Below, piece by piece: positions 8,373-16,238 of a DNA stretch of 32,831 nucleotides; positions within the stretch are counted from its first letter, which is position 1; the number at the start of each line of letters is the position of its first letter. The stretch lies in NCBI GenBank assembly GCA_001917905.1, contig MNEX01000165.1:1-32831 (forward strand), read 5' to 3'. Both the position numbers and the translations under genes were made by a program. Under the pieces are notes generated by a model. It was not told the origin of the DNA and did no database searches. It saw nothing but the letters and a program-made list of their open reading frames with translations. Origin of the DNA: Acidobacteria bacterium 13_1_40CM_65_14 (GTDB taxonomy: Bacteria > Acidobacteriota > Vicinamibacteria > Vicinamibacterales > CAVVIG01).

Positions 8373-8385
8373 TGTTTTGCCCTTA

Positions 8386-8481
8386 GCTCTCCACCACAGA
8401 GGACACGGAGGACAGGAGGTCCGAACCCGAAGAAAAAACCATATTGCCTCCGTGTCCCCCGTGTCCTCCGTGGTGGAGAGT
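8386..8481. repeat. Period-9 inverted-arm repeat between thiS and thiG
   Basis: The left arm is GCTCTCCACCACAGAGG and the right arm ends CCTCCGTGGTGGAGAGT, with CACGGAGGA-type units between. It sits inside the thiS-thiG transcription unit, where a hairpin could set unequal expression or protect mRNA. Confidence 0.9.
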
Positions 8482-8510
8482 GTAATTCTTCACTGCGCTC
8501 TTCGCCATCG

Positions 8511-8720
8511 TTACCCGCCACCGACGAAATTCACGATTTCAATCTGGTCGCCTTCGCGTACCACGGTCTCGTCGAAGGCCGCGCGCCTCAGGACAACCAG
8601 GTTATGTTCGACGGCCACGCGCCGCGCGTCGATCGACAGCTGCTCGAGCAGCTCGCTCACCGAGATCGATTCCCGGGTACCGGCGACCTCGTGCCGATCG
8701 CCGTTCAGAATGATGGTCAA
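8511..8720 (-). CDS. thiS: Sulfur carrier protein ThiS
   Basis: 69 aa, of ubiquitin-like ThiS size. It carries sulfur as a C-terminal thiocarboxylate to ThiG. Seen: the N-terminal ILNG strand, a VSELLEQL helix, the VAVEHNLVVLRR strand, and the diagnostic C-terminal FVGGG ending in Gly-Gly. A TTG start at 8720 is used because an in-frame TGA lies three codons upstream and no ATG fits. thiG follows 138 nt downstream on the same strand. Confidence 0.93.
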   Translation of the reverse strand: MTIILNGDRHEVAGTRESISVSELLEQLSIDARRVAVEHNLVVLRRAAFDETVVREGDQIEIVNFVGGG

Positions 8721-8748
8721 GAGAAATCATTCTAGCCCAACGCCGCCA

Positions 8749-8907
8749 GTGGTCCGATCGGGAATGAGCTCGTGCACCGAGGGCGCCGAGGCGCCCGGCT
8801 GGCAAGGCGCGAAGAGCGAGCATGTCGGGAACATGTGAGCGATGAGCAACGCAGCCAGACGGGATGCATCGGTGGCCGAATGCCGAGCTCATTCCCGATC
8901 GGGCCAC
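8749..8907. repeat. Long imperfect palindrome (159 nt)
   Basis: The left arm at 8749-8772 and right arm at 8884-8907 are 24-nt inverted repeats with one mismatch (core CCGATCGGGAATGAGCTCG). The inner arms also pair imperfectly (CGGCTGGC with GCCAGACG, and GCGAGCATG with ACATGTGAGC). It fills the gap between the DUF3108 gene stop and the thiS start. No ORF is supported inside. It could be a MITE/BIME-like element or a strong terminator. Confidence 0.8.
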
Positions 8908-8911
8908 AGTT

Positions 8912-9718
8912 CTATCGCGCCTCTCGCAGCACCAGGTTGAAGCTGCCGATGGGAAGGTCCGCCCGCAGCTGCACCGGCAGCCGCCGCGCATCGTCCGACA
9001 TCCACATCGCTGTGTTGCGGCCGACGCGCTGGTTACGAGCATCGAAGAGCGTCAGGTTGAGCCGCAGCGCATTCACGTTGCCGCGACCCGTCCTCACGCT
9101 CTCGGGGCCGGTGATGTCGACCTGCAGCTTGTCGTTCGTCCCGTTGTCGCAAATCGGCATCGTCATCCGCTCGCCCGCCTTGAAGGGGACGGCGCGCAGG
9201 ACGTAAATCGCCGACAGCGCATCCTGGGCAACCGGCGAGACGGCGAAGTCCGCCTTGGCGGTGCCCTCGACCTGATATTCGAAGTGGACCGTGTTGGCCC
9301 TGCGATCGAAGAGCGTGGTGCGGAACCGGTGGCGCTTGCCTTCTTCGCTGTAGATGGAACCGCGCTGCGGCAGCAGTGTGTAGCTGTCGATCAGCGAGTC
9401 CATCTTGTAGTAGAGCGAGTACAACTTCGACACGAGCGGCGTCGGCCGCCCTTCGGCGACGACGTAGTATGCAGTCGAGTTGAAGGACGGCTTCTTTTCC
9501 TTGACCGTGGCCACCGCGGTGCCGGCCGTGACGTAGGCCGACCACGAGACATCGTAGGTCAGCGTCTCGCCGACCGTGAACGGGACGGCGTGCTCGATGC
9601 GGCGTGGAACGGCTGGGCCGGCCGGCGGCGTTGCCGCCGGTCGTCGTGCGCGTTGCGCGGAGATTTCAAACGATGTCAGCGTGACGCCAACGAGCGCGAT
9701 GACGGCAGGGCGGTTCAT
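8912..9718 (-). CDS. DUF3108 exported protein
   Basis: 268 aa with ATG start. The N-terminus (MNRPAVIALVGVTLTSFEISA) is a signal-peptide-like segment, implying export to the periplasm. The body resembles DUF3108: FTVGETLTYDVSWSAY, then TAYYVVAEG, SLYYKMDSLIDSYTL and late VNALRLNLTLFD, a beta-rich outer-membrane-associated family of unknown function. No catalytic motif is seen. It lies upstream of thiS on the same strand but is separated by a long palindrome, so it is probably a distinct unit. Confidence 0.8.
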   Translation of the reverse strand: MNRPAVIALVGVTLTSFEISAQRARRPAATPPAGPAVPRRIEHAVPFTVGETLTYDVSWSAYVTAGTAVATVKEKKPSFNSTAYYVVAEGRPTPLVSKLYSLYYKMDSLIDSYTLLPQRGSIYSEEGKRHRFRTTLFDRRANTVHFEYQVEGTAKADFAVSPVAQDALSAIYVLRAVPFKAGERMTMPICDNGTNDKLQVDITGPESVRTGRGNVNALRLNLTLFDARNQRVGRNTAMWMSDDARRLPVQLRADLPIGSFNLVLREAR

Positions 9719-9735
9719 CGCGCTTCATTGTATTA

Positions 9736-11145
9736 CTAGTGCATGCCGGAACCGGCGGCCAGCTCCTTCACGAGCTCCCCGATCACGTTCTTCGCGTCGC
9801 CGAAGAGCATCCACGTCCGATCGCCGAAGTACAACTCGTTGTCGATGCCGGCGAACCCGGGATTCTTGCTCCGCTTGATGGCGAACACCGTCCTCGCCTT
9901 GTCGGCGTCGATAATCGGCATGCCGTAGATGGGGCTCGTTTTGTCGGAGCGCGCCGCCGGATTGACGACGTCGTTGGCGCCGACGACGAGCGCCACGTCG
10001 CACTGTGGCATGTCGTGATTGATGTCGTCCATCTCCGCCAGATCGGTGTACGGAATGTCGGCCTCGGCGAGGAGCACGTTCATGTGGCCCGGCATCCGGC
10101 CCGCGACCGGGTGGATGGCAAACTTGACGGTAATCCCGCGCTTCTTCAACTGATCGTAGAGCTCGCGGACCTTGTGCTGCGCCTGCGCCACAGCCATGCC
10201 GTAACCCGGGATGATTACGACGAGACTCGCTTGTTCCAGGACCTGTGCGGCGCCTTCGGCGGTCTCTGACTTGTAGACTCTGGCCTCGCCGGCCGCCTGC
10301 GTCTTCTGGATCTGGCCGAACGCGCCGAACAGCACGTTGGCGAACGAACGGTTCATGGCCTTGCACATGATGATGGCGAGGATGAGGCCGCTCGATCCGT
10401 CGAGGGCGCCGGCAGTGATGAGCAGTTTGTTGTCGAGGACGAAGCCCATCGCAACCGCGGAGAGTCCCGCGTACGAGTTCAGGATCGCAATCACGGTCGG
10501 CATGTCGGCGCCGCCGATCGGGATGATCAGCAGCACCCCGAAGAGAAGCGCCAGTACGATGATGACGGGGAAGAGCTTCGGCGCCCACGCCGCATCCGGA
10601 TGCATCGTCAGCGCGGCAGCGAGCGCGAGCGCGACGCCGAGCAGGAGGAAGTTGCTGGCGTTCTGGAATGGATAGGTGACCGGCCGCTGCGGGACCCATC
10701 TCACTTCCTGCAGCTTGCCGGCGGCCATCAAGCTGCCGGTCAACGTCAGATAGCCGAGAATGATCTCGGCGATGAGCGCGCTCATCCGAAACGGTGTGAG
10801 CGTCGCCGGCCCTTCCGCCAGGCGCAGGTAGTACTCCGCGGTGCCGACCAGCCCGGCCGCGGCGCCGCCGAAGGCGTGAGACAGCGCCGTCCGCTGAGGC
10901 ACCGCGGTCAACGGCACTTTGGAAAGCGGAACGCCGACCGCGAAGCCCGCAACGATCGCCAGAACGATCCAGACGTGATGGATGACCGACGGCTCGGCCC
11001 ACGTGACGATCACCGCGATGGCCGTCCCGGCCACACCGGCATACACGCCCCTGCGAGCGGTCGCGGGCGTGTTCATCCAGTGCAGCGCGAAGACGAAGAG
11101 CGCCGACGCGACCAGATACCCGAGTTGGCTCACCCCGTACATCAT
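9736..11145 (-). CDS. pntB: NAD(P) transhydrogenase subunit beta
   Basis: 469 aa, full length. It is the membrane plus NADP(H)-binding (dIII) subunit of proton-translocating transhydrogenase, which drives NADH-to-NADPH hydride transfer with the proton gradient. The N-terminal two thirds hold many hydrophobic helices. The C-terminal dIII carries GYGMAVAQAQHKV, HPVAGRMPGHMNVLLAEA and VVGANDVVNPAAR, the classic NADP-site motifs. Its ATG overlaps the TGA of the preceding gene (ATGA), showing tight translational coupling. It is the last gene of the pntAA-pntAB-pntB unit. Confidence 0.97.
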   Translation of the reverse strand: MMYGVSQLGYLVASALFVFALHWMNTPATARRGVYAGVAGTAIAVIVTWAEPSVIHHVWIVLAIVAGFAVGVPLSKVPLTAVPQRTALSHAFGGAAAGLVGTAEYYLRLAEGPATLTPFRMSALIAEIILGYLTLTGSLMAAGKLQEVRWVPQRPVTYPFQNASNFLLLGVALALAAALTMHPDAAWAPKLFPVIIVLALLFGVLLIIPIGGADMPTVIAILNSYAGLSAVAMGFVLDNKLLITAGALDGSSGLILAIIMCKAMNRSFANVLFGAFGQIQKTQAAGEARVYKSETAEGAAQVLEQASLVVIIPGYGMAVAQAQHKVRELYDQLKKRGITVKFAIHPVAGRMPGHMNVLLAEADIPYTDLAEMDDINHDMPQCDVALVVGANDVVNPAARSDKTSPIYGMPIIDADKARTVFAIKRSKNPGFAGIDNELYFGDRTWMLFGDAKNVIGELVKELAAGSGMH

Positions 11146-11468
11146 CGCGGGCTCCGGGCAGCGTCAGGATTCGCTCCGCCCCGCTTCTCGTCGCTCTTGA
11201 ACATCTTCAGCATCCGATCGGTGATCAGGAATCCGCTCACGATGTTGGTCATCGAGGCGAAGAGCGCAATGGCGCCGAGCACACGGATGCGCAGCGGGTA
11301 ATCGCCGCCGACGACGAGGATCGCGCCGACGACGGCGATGGCCGAGATCGCGTTCGTCAGCGACATGAGCGGCGTGTGGAGCAACCGGGAAACGCGGCGG
11401 ATCACGCCGAGTCCGATGAACGACGCGAGGACGAACACATAGACCGTCGGCCAAAAGTCGTTAGCCAT
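11142..11468 (-). CDS. pntAB: NAD(P) transhydrogenase alpha subunit, membrane part
   Basis: 108 aa. It is the separate transmembrane (dII) part of the alpha subunit, as in three-gene Rhodospirillum-type transhydrogenases. Three to four hydrophobic helices are visible (VYVFVLASFIGLGVI, ISAIAVVGAILVVGG, VLGAIALFASMTNIVSGFLI). The motif HTPLMSLTNAISAI is the well-conserved core of this subunit. It overlaps pntAA by 8 nt and pntB by 4 nt. Confidence 0.95.
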   Translation of the reverse strand: MANDFWPTVYVFVLASFIGLGVIRRVSRLLHTPLMSLTNAISAIAVVGAILVVGGDYPLRIRVLGAIALFASMTNIVSGFLITDRMLKMFKSDEKRGGANPDAARSPR

Positions 11469-12630
11469 TTTTTTCTTCCCGGCTCGAGCTCTGAAGCGCC
11501 TCGCGCGTCTGCGCGTGTTTCACGTCGCCGTCGTGCGTGATCAGCGCGCCTTGTTGAATGTCATCGGTGAAGTCGAGCTGGAAGACGCGGTCCTTCGTGA
11601 ATGCCTGGACGAACGCGGTCAGATTTCGCGAGAACAACAGGCTGGCGTGATACGGCATCGTCGCCGGGATGTTCAGTGGTGCGAGGATCGTGACGCCATT
11701 GACGTGGACGGTCTGCCCTGGCTTGGAGAGCTCGCAATTGCCGCCGCCGTCGGCCGCGAGATCCACGATCACCGAACCGGGCTTCATCGTCCGCACGGTG
11801 TCTGCCGTCAGTAGACGAGGCGCGAACACACCTCCGATCAGTGCGGTCGTGATCACGACATCGGAGCGCGCGCATTCGGCGGCCAGCAGCTCGCGCTGGC
11901 GACGGCGATCATCTTCCGAAAGCTCCTTCGCATAGCCGCCGCCCGCCGCGGCGGTTTCGCCGAGCTCGATGCCGACGTATTTCGCGCCCACGCTCTCGAT
12001 CTGCTCCTTCACTTCGGGCCGCACGTCGGTCGCGACGACGTTGGCTCCGAGGCGGCGAGCCGTGGCAATCGCCTGCAGGCCCGCGACGCCCGCGCCAATG
12101 ACGAACACCTTCGCCGGAAACACCATGCCGGCGGCCGTGGTGAGCATGGGAAAGTACCGATTCAGTTCCACGGCGCCCAACAACACACCTTTGTACCCCC
12201 CGATGTTGGCCATCGACGACAGCGTGTCCATGGGCTGCGCCCGCGTGGTCCGCGGGATCGCGTCGGTCGCAAACGCGGTGATCTTCCGCGCGGCGAGAGC
12301 GCGCACGGCGTCCAGGTTCCGGAGCGGCATCAGCGATCCAATGTAGATCGCCCCGGGACGCATCGACCCGATCTCGTCGCGGCCCGACGCGCTCGTGGCG
12401 GGCGCCGTCACCTTCAGCACGACATCGCCCGAACGGAGGAGCGCAGCCGGATCGGACTCGAGGGCGACGCCTATCTCGCCGTAGGAGGCATCAGGAAATC
12501 CGGCCGCGTCGCCGGCGCCGGACTCGATCGCGATTTCATAACCTGCCTGGATCAGCTTCTTGCACGACTCGGGCACGAGGGCAACTCGCCGCTCGCCTGG
12601 CGCGGACTCTTTGGGGACTACGATTCGCAT
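11461..12630 (-). CDS. pntAA: NAD(P) transhydrogenase alpha subunit, NAD-binding part
   Basis: 389 aa with ATG start and GGAG at good spacing upstream. It is the soluble NAD(H)-binding dI subunit. Seen: the start IVVPKESAPGERRVALVPE (shared with alanine dehydrogenases), SSMANIGGYKGVLLG, a Rossmann GAGVAGLQAIATARRLGANV segment near residues 171-190, and the MKPGSVIVDLAADGGGNCE strand. Alanine dehydrogenase is excluded by the downstream membrane subunits. It is the first gene of the operon. Confidence 0.96.
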   Translation of the reverse strand: MRIVVPKESAPGERRVALVPESCKKLIQAGYEIAIESGAGDAAGFPDASYGEIGVALESDPAALLRSGDVVLKVTAPATSASGRDEIGSMRPGAIYIGSLMPLRNLDAVRALAARKITAFATDAIPRTTRAQPMDTLSSMANIGGYKGVLLGAVELNRYFPMLTTAAGMVFPAKVFVIGAGVAGLQAIATARRLGANVVATDVRPEVKEQIESVGAKYVGIELGETAAAGGGYAKELSEDDRRRQRELLAAECARSDVVITTALIGGVFAPRLLTADTVRTMKPGSVIVDLAADGGGNCELSKPGQTVHVNGVTILAPLNIPATMPYHASLLFSRNLTAFVQAFTKDRVFQLDFTDDIQQGALITHDGDVKHAQTREALQSSSREEKNG

Positions 12631-12775
12631 TCAGCTCTCCGTCAGCGTCTCCCTGACGTGGTCGTGCGACCACCTGCAACCGGTCAGCATAACACGGCGC
12701 AAAACGGTGAACCGGTTGTCGGATGGCGCGCGGCTGAGCGCGGATTTCCGTTCACCGATCTCCGAGAAGGATCGG

Positions 12776-13093
12776 ATGATGGCGGCGGTGAAGGCGGCGC
12801 GCCATGGCGTGCTGGCGCCCCATCTGAAGCCCGATCACGTCGGCATCGCGAGCATCAACTCGCCGATGCAATGCATGATGAAAGACGTCTGCGCGCAGTG
12901 TCTCCAGAAGCACGTCGACCCGGCGAGCGGCAAGGAGACGATCATCTTCTCGTGCTTCAACCAGGACCAGGAGATGGACCGCGTCGACTTTCCCAACCTC
13001 GCGGCCCGCCTGCGGCAGAACACCGTCCAGGAAAAGCTGTCCAACATGTGGCTCGACCACCTCCTGCACGTCCAGCCGCTGCCGCACGTCTAG
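12776..13093 (+). pseudogene. Orphan C-terminal fragment of GltD-like oxidoreductase
   Basis: The frame is open from 12560, but recognisable sequence begins only near 12770 (EKDRMMAAVKAARHG). It continues with GIASINSPMQCMM, then DVCAQCLQKHVDP, SCFNQDQEMDRVDF and NTVQEKLSNMW to the TAG at 13091-13093. This is remembered as the extreme C-terminal domain of large FAD/NAD(P)-dependent proteins related to the glutamate synthase small subunit and NADPH:ferredoxin oxidoreductase. The flavin-binding body is absent. AAGG 6 nt before the ATG at 12776 could allow expression as a 105-aa protein, so a standalone gene is possible, but a truncated remnant is more likely. A neighbouring frame reads ERGFPFTD just upstream, which may be degraded earlier sequence. 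Confidence 0.65.
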
Positions 13094-13126
13094 GAGCGTG
13101 TCTGAGTAATCCGAACACGCTCCTAG
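13090..13126 (+). terminator. Hairpin after the orphan fragment
   Basis: A perfect 12-bp stem, CTAGGAGCGTGT / ACACGCTCCTAG, with a 13-nt loop begins at the stop codon itself. A second small stem (GCCGGC TTC GCCGGC, 13130-13144) and an A-run follow. No T-tract follows, so factor-independent termination on the plus strand is uncertain; it may be another intergenic repeat. Confidence 0.45.
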
Positions 13127-13219
13127 TAGGCCGGCTTCGCCGGCAAAAACGCCGATGATTTCGAACATCTTGCGCGCGCAGCGCGCCTTCGCGGGGGTGT
13201 TCTGGGATAAAGTCGGGAT

Positions 13220-13837
13220 ATGACTGTAGCCCGAAAGACGTCCGTTCAGGCTCCGCCGGCGGACCTTCGGCGCCTCCTGTTCGAGGCGTCGCGGCGGGCC
13301 GAGGCCATGGGGCTCATCCCATCGGACGCCGTCACGGACGCCGAGCCGGCAACCGTCCGCCTGCTCGCGAGCCGCGTCCGGCGCGCCGGCATTGCCGCAG
13401 CGGCGGCCGATCAGCTGCACAACGTGGAGGCGCCGAGCGACGCGGACGTCGCAGGGCTCCTGAAAACGCTCATCGCGGCGCTCGAAGCGTCGCCGGTTCC
13501 GAAGTTCGAGTGGGGCGGTCTCGGCCGCGTGTTCGCTCCCGAGGATCTCTCCGCGCTCATTAACGTATCGGTGTCGAGCCTGAAGCGCTACCAGTCAGGC
13601 GAGCGCGACACGCCGGACGATGTCGCCGCGCGACTGCATTTTCTGGCGCTCGTCGTCGGCGATCTCGCCGGCTCGTACAACGTCATCGGCGTCCGCCGCT
13701 GGTTCCAGCGCAAGCGCAGTCTGCTGGACGGCCGCGCACCGGTGGCGCTGCTCAAAGGCAATTGGGATCCGGACGACGAGGGACCGATGCGCGTGCGCCA
13801 GCTCGCGCGCGAGCTGGTCTCGCTTTCCGCCACATGA
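13220..13837 (+). CDS. Xre/MbcA/ParS-type antitoxin
   Basis: 205 aa with ATG start. The middle contains a helix-turn-helix-like region (FAPEDLSALINVSVSSLKRYQSGER, about residues 112-136). A C-terminal DUF2384-like domain follows, with WFQRKRSLLDGRAPVALLKG. This is the architecture of antitoxins paired with RES toxins: the HTH binds the operon promoter and the C-terminal part blocks the toxin active site. The N-terminal 100 residues are a divergent extension. Its stop overlaps the toxin start in ATGA, as expected for a coupled module. Confidence 0.82.
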   Translation: MTVARKTSVQAPPADLRRLLFEASRRAEAMGLIPSDAVTDAEPATVRLLASRVRRAGIAAAAADQLHNVEAPSDADVAGLLKTLIAALEASPVPKFEWGGLGRVFAPEDLSALINVSVSSLKRYQSGERDTPDDVAARLHFLALVVGDLAGSYNVIGVRRWFQRKRSLLDGRAPVALLKGNWDPDDEGPMRVRQLARELVSLSAT

Positions 13838-14376
13838 TCGCGTTCCGGCAGGTCGACGCGCGCTATCCGTTCCTGTGGGAAGACAGCCGTCAGCCCGCTG
13901 GACGCTGGCATGCGGACGGCGACGGTCCTGCGCACTACTTTGCCGACACGCCCGACGGCGCCTGGGCCGAATTCCTCCGTCACGAAGACATCACCGATGC
14001 CGCGGACCTCGAGACGATCCGCCGTCAGATGTGGGCGGTCGAGATCGGCGACGCGACGGCGGAGCGAGCGCCGCTGCCGAACCGCGTCCTGACGGGTGGG
14101 CCCGAGAGCTACGAGCGCTGTCAGGCCGAAGCGCGTCGGCTGCGCGAGCGCGGCGCGCGGCGCATCGTGGCGCCGTCAGCGGCACTCGTGCGCGGTGGGG
14201 CGCAAGGCTTCTCGGTCAAGGACGGCGTGCGGCGCGCCGGCTCGCGCGACGGCCTGGTCATCGTGATCTTCGGAGCGCCCGACGGCCTCGTCGGCTGGAT
14301 TGCCGCCGACGCTGGATTTCCGTCCGCCGATCTGCTGAAACGAGTGCATTATTACGAGCGCCAGCCAAAAACATAA
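13834..14376 (+). CDS. RES-domain toxin
   Basis: 180 aa from the ATG at 13834, which overlaps the antitoxin stop. RES-domain residues are visible: Arg24 in GRWH, Tyr35 in HYFAD, Glu46 in AEFLRH, and Ser115 in VAPSAALV. Known RES toxins degrade NAD+ and arrest growth. This copy looks intact. Expression is probably controlled by the upstream HTH antitoxin. A repeat block with GGGGCCCC elements follows directly. Confidence 0.83.
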   Translation: MIAFRQVDARYPFLWEDSRQPAGRWHADGDGPAHYFADTPDGAWAEFLRHEDITDAADLETIRRQMWAVEIGDATAERAPLPNRVLTGGPESYERCQAEARRLRERGARRIVAPSAALVRGGAQGFSVKDGVRRAGSRDGLVIVIFGAPDGLVGWIAADAGFPSADLLKRVHYYERQPKT

Positions 14377-14651
14377 GCGCCTGCGGCCACACCGGGGCCC
14401 CCAGCGCGGCAGCCGCGCTGGGGTGGCGCGCCGAGCCGAGGACGTGTGAATCCGAGGCGAGGCATCAGCGTCAGTTCGCGCCGACCTGGCGGGGTCCCCA
14501 ACGCGGCAGCCGCGTTGGGGTGCCGTAGGGCCCCGGCGCCAGTGAAGAAGGAAGCGCCTGCGGCCATGCCGAGCCGAGGACAGGGAAATCCGAGGCGAGG
14601 CATCAGCGTCAGTTCGCGCCGGGGGTGGGGCCCCGGCGCCAGTGTAAAAAG
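14377..14651. repeat. Duplicated repeat block with two covarying hairpins
   Basis: Two related units lie side by side. Each contains GCGCCTGCGGCCA, then GCCGAGCCGAGGAC, then a run with GAGGCGAGGCATCAGCGTC and TTCGCGCC, then GGGCCCCGGCGCCAGTG. The first unit carries two perfect hairpins: 14399-14423 (CCCCAGCGCGG / CCGCGCTGGGG) and 14496-14520 (CCCCAACGCGG / CCGCGTTGGGG). They differ by one G:C to A:T change in each arm, keeping pairing. The block ends at the GH105 start. No gene is seen. Confidence 0.85.
14625..14651 (+). repeat. GGGGCCCC element before GH105 start
   Basis: GGGGGTGGGGCCCCGG is followed by an A-rich spacer and the ATG at 14652. It is the same kind of start-proximal element as at 24016-24073, 28680-28716 and 28883-28939. 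Confidence 0.75.
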
Positions 14652-16238
14652 ATGATCACCACGCTCCTCCTCACCGCCGCGCTCGCCTTTCCGCTCGAAG
14701 ACAACGTCCGCGCGCTTGCCGCCATCGCCGGCGAACCGAATCGGATTGGCGCCGCGGGCATCACGCGGGACGAGATGCCGATCCTCACAATCGAAAACGG
14801 CGCGGCCTTCGATCCGGCGGCGACCAAGCGCCGCCTGGTGTTGATCGGCGGCCTGGACGGCGACGCCAGAAGCGTCGACGCGGTCGTCGCGGCCGTTCGC
14901 TGGTTCAAGACGCGCGCGTCCTCCGCCACGCGGCGTGAGTGGACCATCAGCGCGCTGCCGTCGGCTCATTTCGATCCCGCCGATACGCTCTCGCTGACGC
15001 GATGGATCACGTTTCAAGCGCCGGATCTCGTCGTCACGACCGGTGGCGTGTGGGACGCCCTGGAGGGCGTCCCCTACAGATCGATTGGTGTAGGGGACGG
15101 CCTTCCGCCTTCGCGTGAAGCTTCGGCGGACCGCCGGAGCCTTGGCGGAGGCGGTCAGGCCGTCCCGGATGGCGCGATCGCGGCGCTTCGGAAAATCCTT
15201 TCGACACCGATCAGCCGGTCCCCGCTCCACGACGAGCTGATTGCGCGCGTGCTGCGCGAACCGCTCGCCATCGCGAAGGTGCTCGCGCGCCGGTATCCGG
15301 AAGCGCCGAGCATCAGCTACATCCCCGCGATTGCCTGGACGCAGACGCTGCGTCTGGCCGCCCTCACCAATGACGACTCGCTGCGTGAAAGAGTGCGTCA
15401 GCAGATCCAGCCGTGGATGAGCGGCGAGAAGAAGCTGTTTGGCGATCGGATTCAGCTCACGTCGGTCGCCGGGACGATGATCTTCGCGGAGCTGGCGGCG
15501 GCGGGCGACACTGCAGCGCTGCGGCTCGCCGACGAAGCGGTCCCGCTCGCGGCGGCGCGCAAGCCGACCGGCATCGCCGAGTACGGTCAGGGCTGGACCG
15601 ACGATATGTTCATGGCGACGAGCGTGCTCGCGCGCGCGAGCCTTCGTCCCAATCATCAGGCGGAGTTGGACAACGCCGCGCGCCTCCTCATCGACTACGC
15701 CGCGCGTGTGCAGCAGCCCAACGGATTGTTCAATCACGCGAGCGACGCGCCGGCTGCCTGGGGACGCGGCAACGGGTTCGCAGCGTTCGGGTTGATGGAA
15801 ACGTTGACGGTGATGCCCGCGCAGCACGGCTCGCGTTCCACGCTCCTCGAGATTTTTCGACGCCAGATGATGGCGGCCAAGGCGCAGCAGTCGCCCGACG
15901 GCATGTGGCGCCAGATCATCGACGAGCCCGGAGCGTACCGCGAGGAAACCGCGACGGCGATGCTGATGACCGCGATGGCCCGCGGCATCCGTTTCGGCTG
16001 GCTCGATCGGTCCTACCTGCCGGCCGTGCACCGCGCCTGGCGCGCGCTCGCCGCGCACGTCGCCGGCGATGGCACGCTGGTCGACGTGTGCGCAAGCACG
16101 GGCGGCGGCACGACCAAACGGTATTACTTCGACCGTCCGGCGATCACGGGCGCCGACGACCGCGGCGGCGCGATGGCGCTCCTCGCCGCAATGGACATGT
16201 ACGAGTTGGCGAAGAGTGGGCAGTCCACTCGTCAGTAA
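14652..16238 (+). CDS. GH105/GH88-like unsaturated-glycan hydrolase, exported
   Basis: 528 aa from the ATG at 14652. A short signal-peptide-like start (MITTLLLTAALAFP) suggests export. The N-terminal 170 residues (RLVLIGGLDGDARSVDAV) look like a carboxypeptidase/deacylase-type fold. The C-terminal 350 residues match glycosyl hydrolase 105/88 proteins, which cleave unsaturated uronyl residues from pectin-type oligosaccharides: YGQGWTDDMFMA, NGLFNHASDAPAAWGRGNGF and GMWRQIIDEPGAYRE are the family landmarks. Residues about 139-172 (YRSIGV ... GGQAVPDG) are encoded by an inserted palindromic element and are not expected in homologues. Catalytic motifs are intact. Confidence 0.78.
   Translation: MITTLLLTAALAFPLEDNVRALAAIAGEPNRIGAAGITRDEMPILTIENGAAFDPAATKRRLVLIGGLDGDARSVDAVVAAVRWFKTRASSATRREWTISALPSAHFDPADTLSLTRWITFQAPDLVVTTGGVWDALEGVPYRSIGVGDGLPPSREASADRRSLGGGGQAVPDGAIAALRKILSTPISRSPLHDELIARVLREPLAIAKVLARRYPEAPSISYIPAIAWTQTLRLAALTNDDSLRERVRQQIQPWMSGEKKLFGDRIQLTSVAGTMIFAELAAAGDTAALRLADEAVPLAAARKPTGIAEYGQGWTDDMFMATSVLARASLRPNHQAELDNAARLLIDYAARVQQPNGLFNHASDAPAAWGRGNGFAAFGLMETLTVMPAQHGSRSTLLEIFRRQMMAAKAQQSPDGMWRQIIDEPGAYREETATAMLMTAMARGIRFGWLDRSYLPAVHRAWRALAAHVAGDGTLVDVCASTGGGTTKRYYFDRPAITGADDRGGAMALLAAMDMYELAKSGQSTRQ
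15067..15166. repeat. Palindromic element in frame inside GH105 gene
   Basis: An inner hairpin (GCGTCCCCTACA ... TGTAGGGGACG) is followed by a perfect 10-nt inverted repeat, GGGACGGCCT (15094-15103) and AGGCCGTCCC (15157-15166). Between the latter lie CCGCCTTCGCG and CTTCGGCGGA modules. The gene stays in frame through it. Confidence 0.75.

Noticed and set aside
6945-8735. Long plus-strand frame over thiG and thiS
   Set aside because: It crosses three genes on the other strand and an intergenic hairpin; composition is that of antisense sequence.
14352-16058. Long minus-strand frame over GH105 and the repeat block
   Set aside because: Arg-rich, no motif, runs into repeat DNA.
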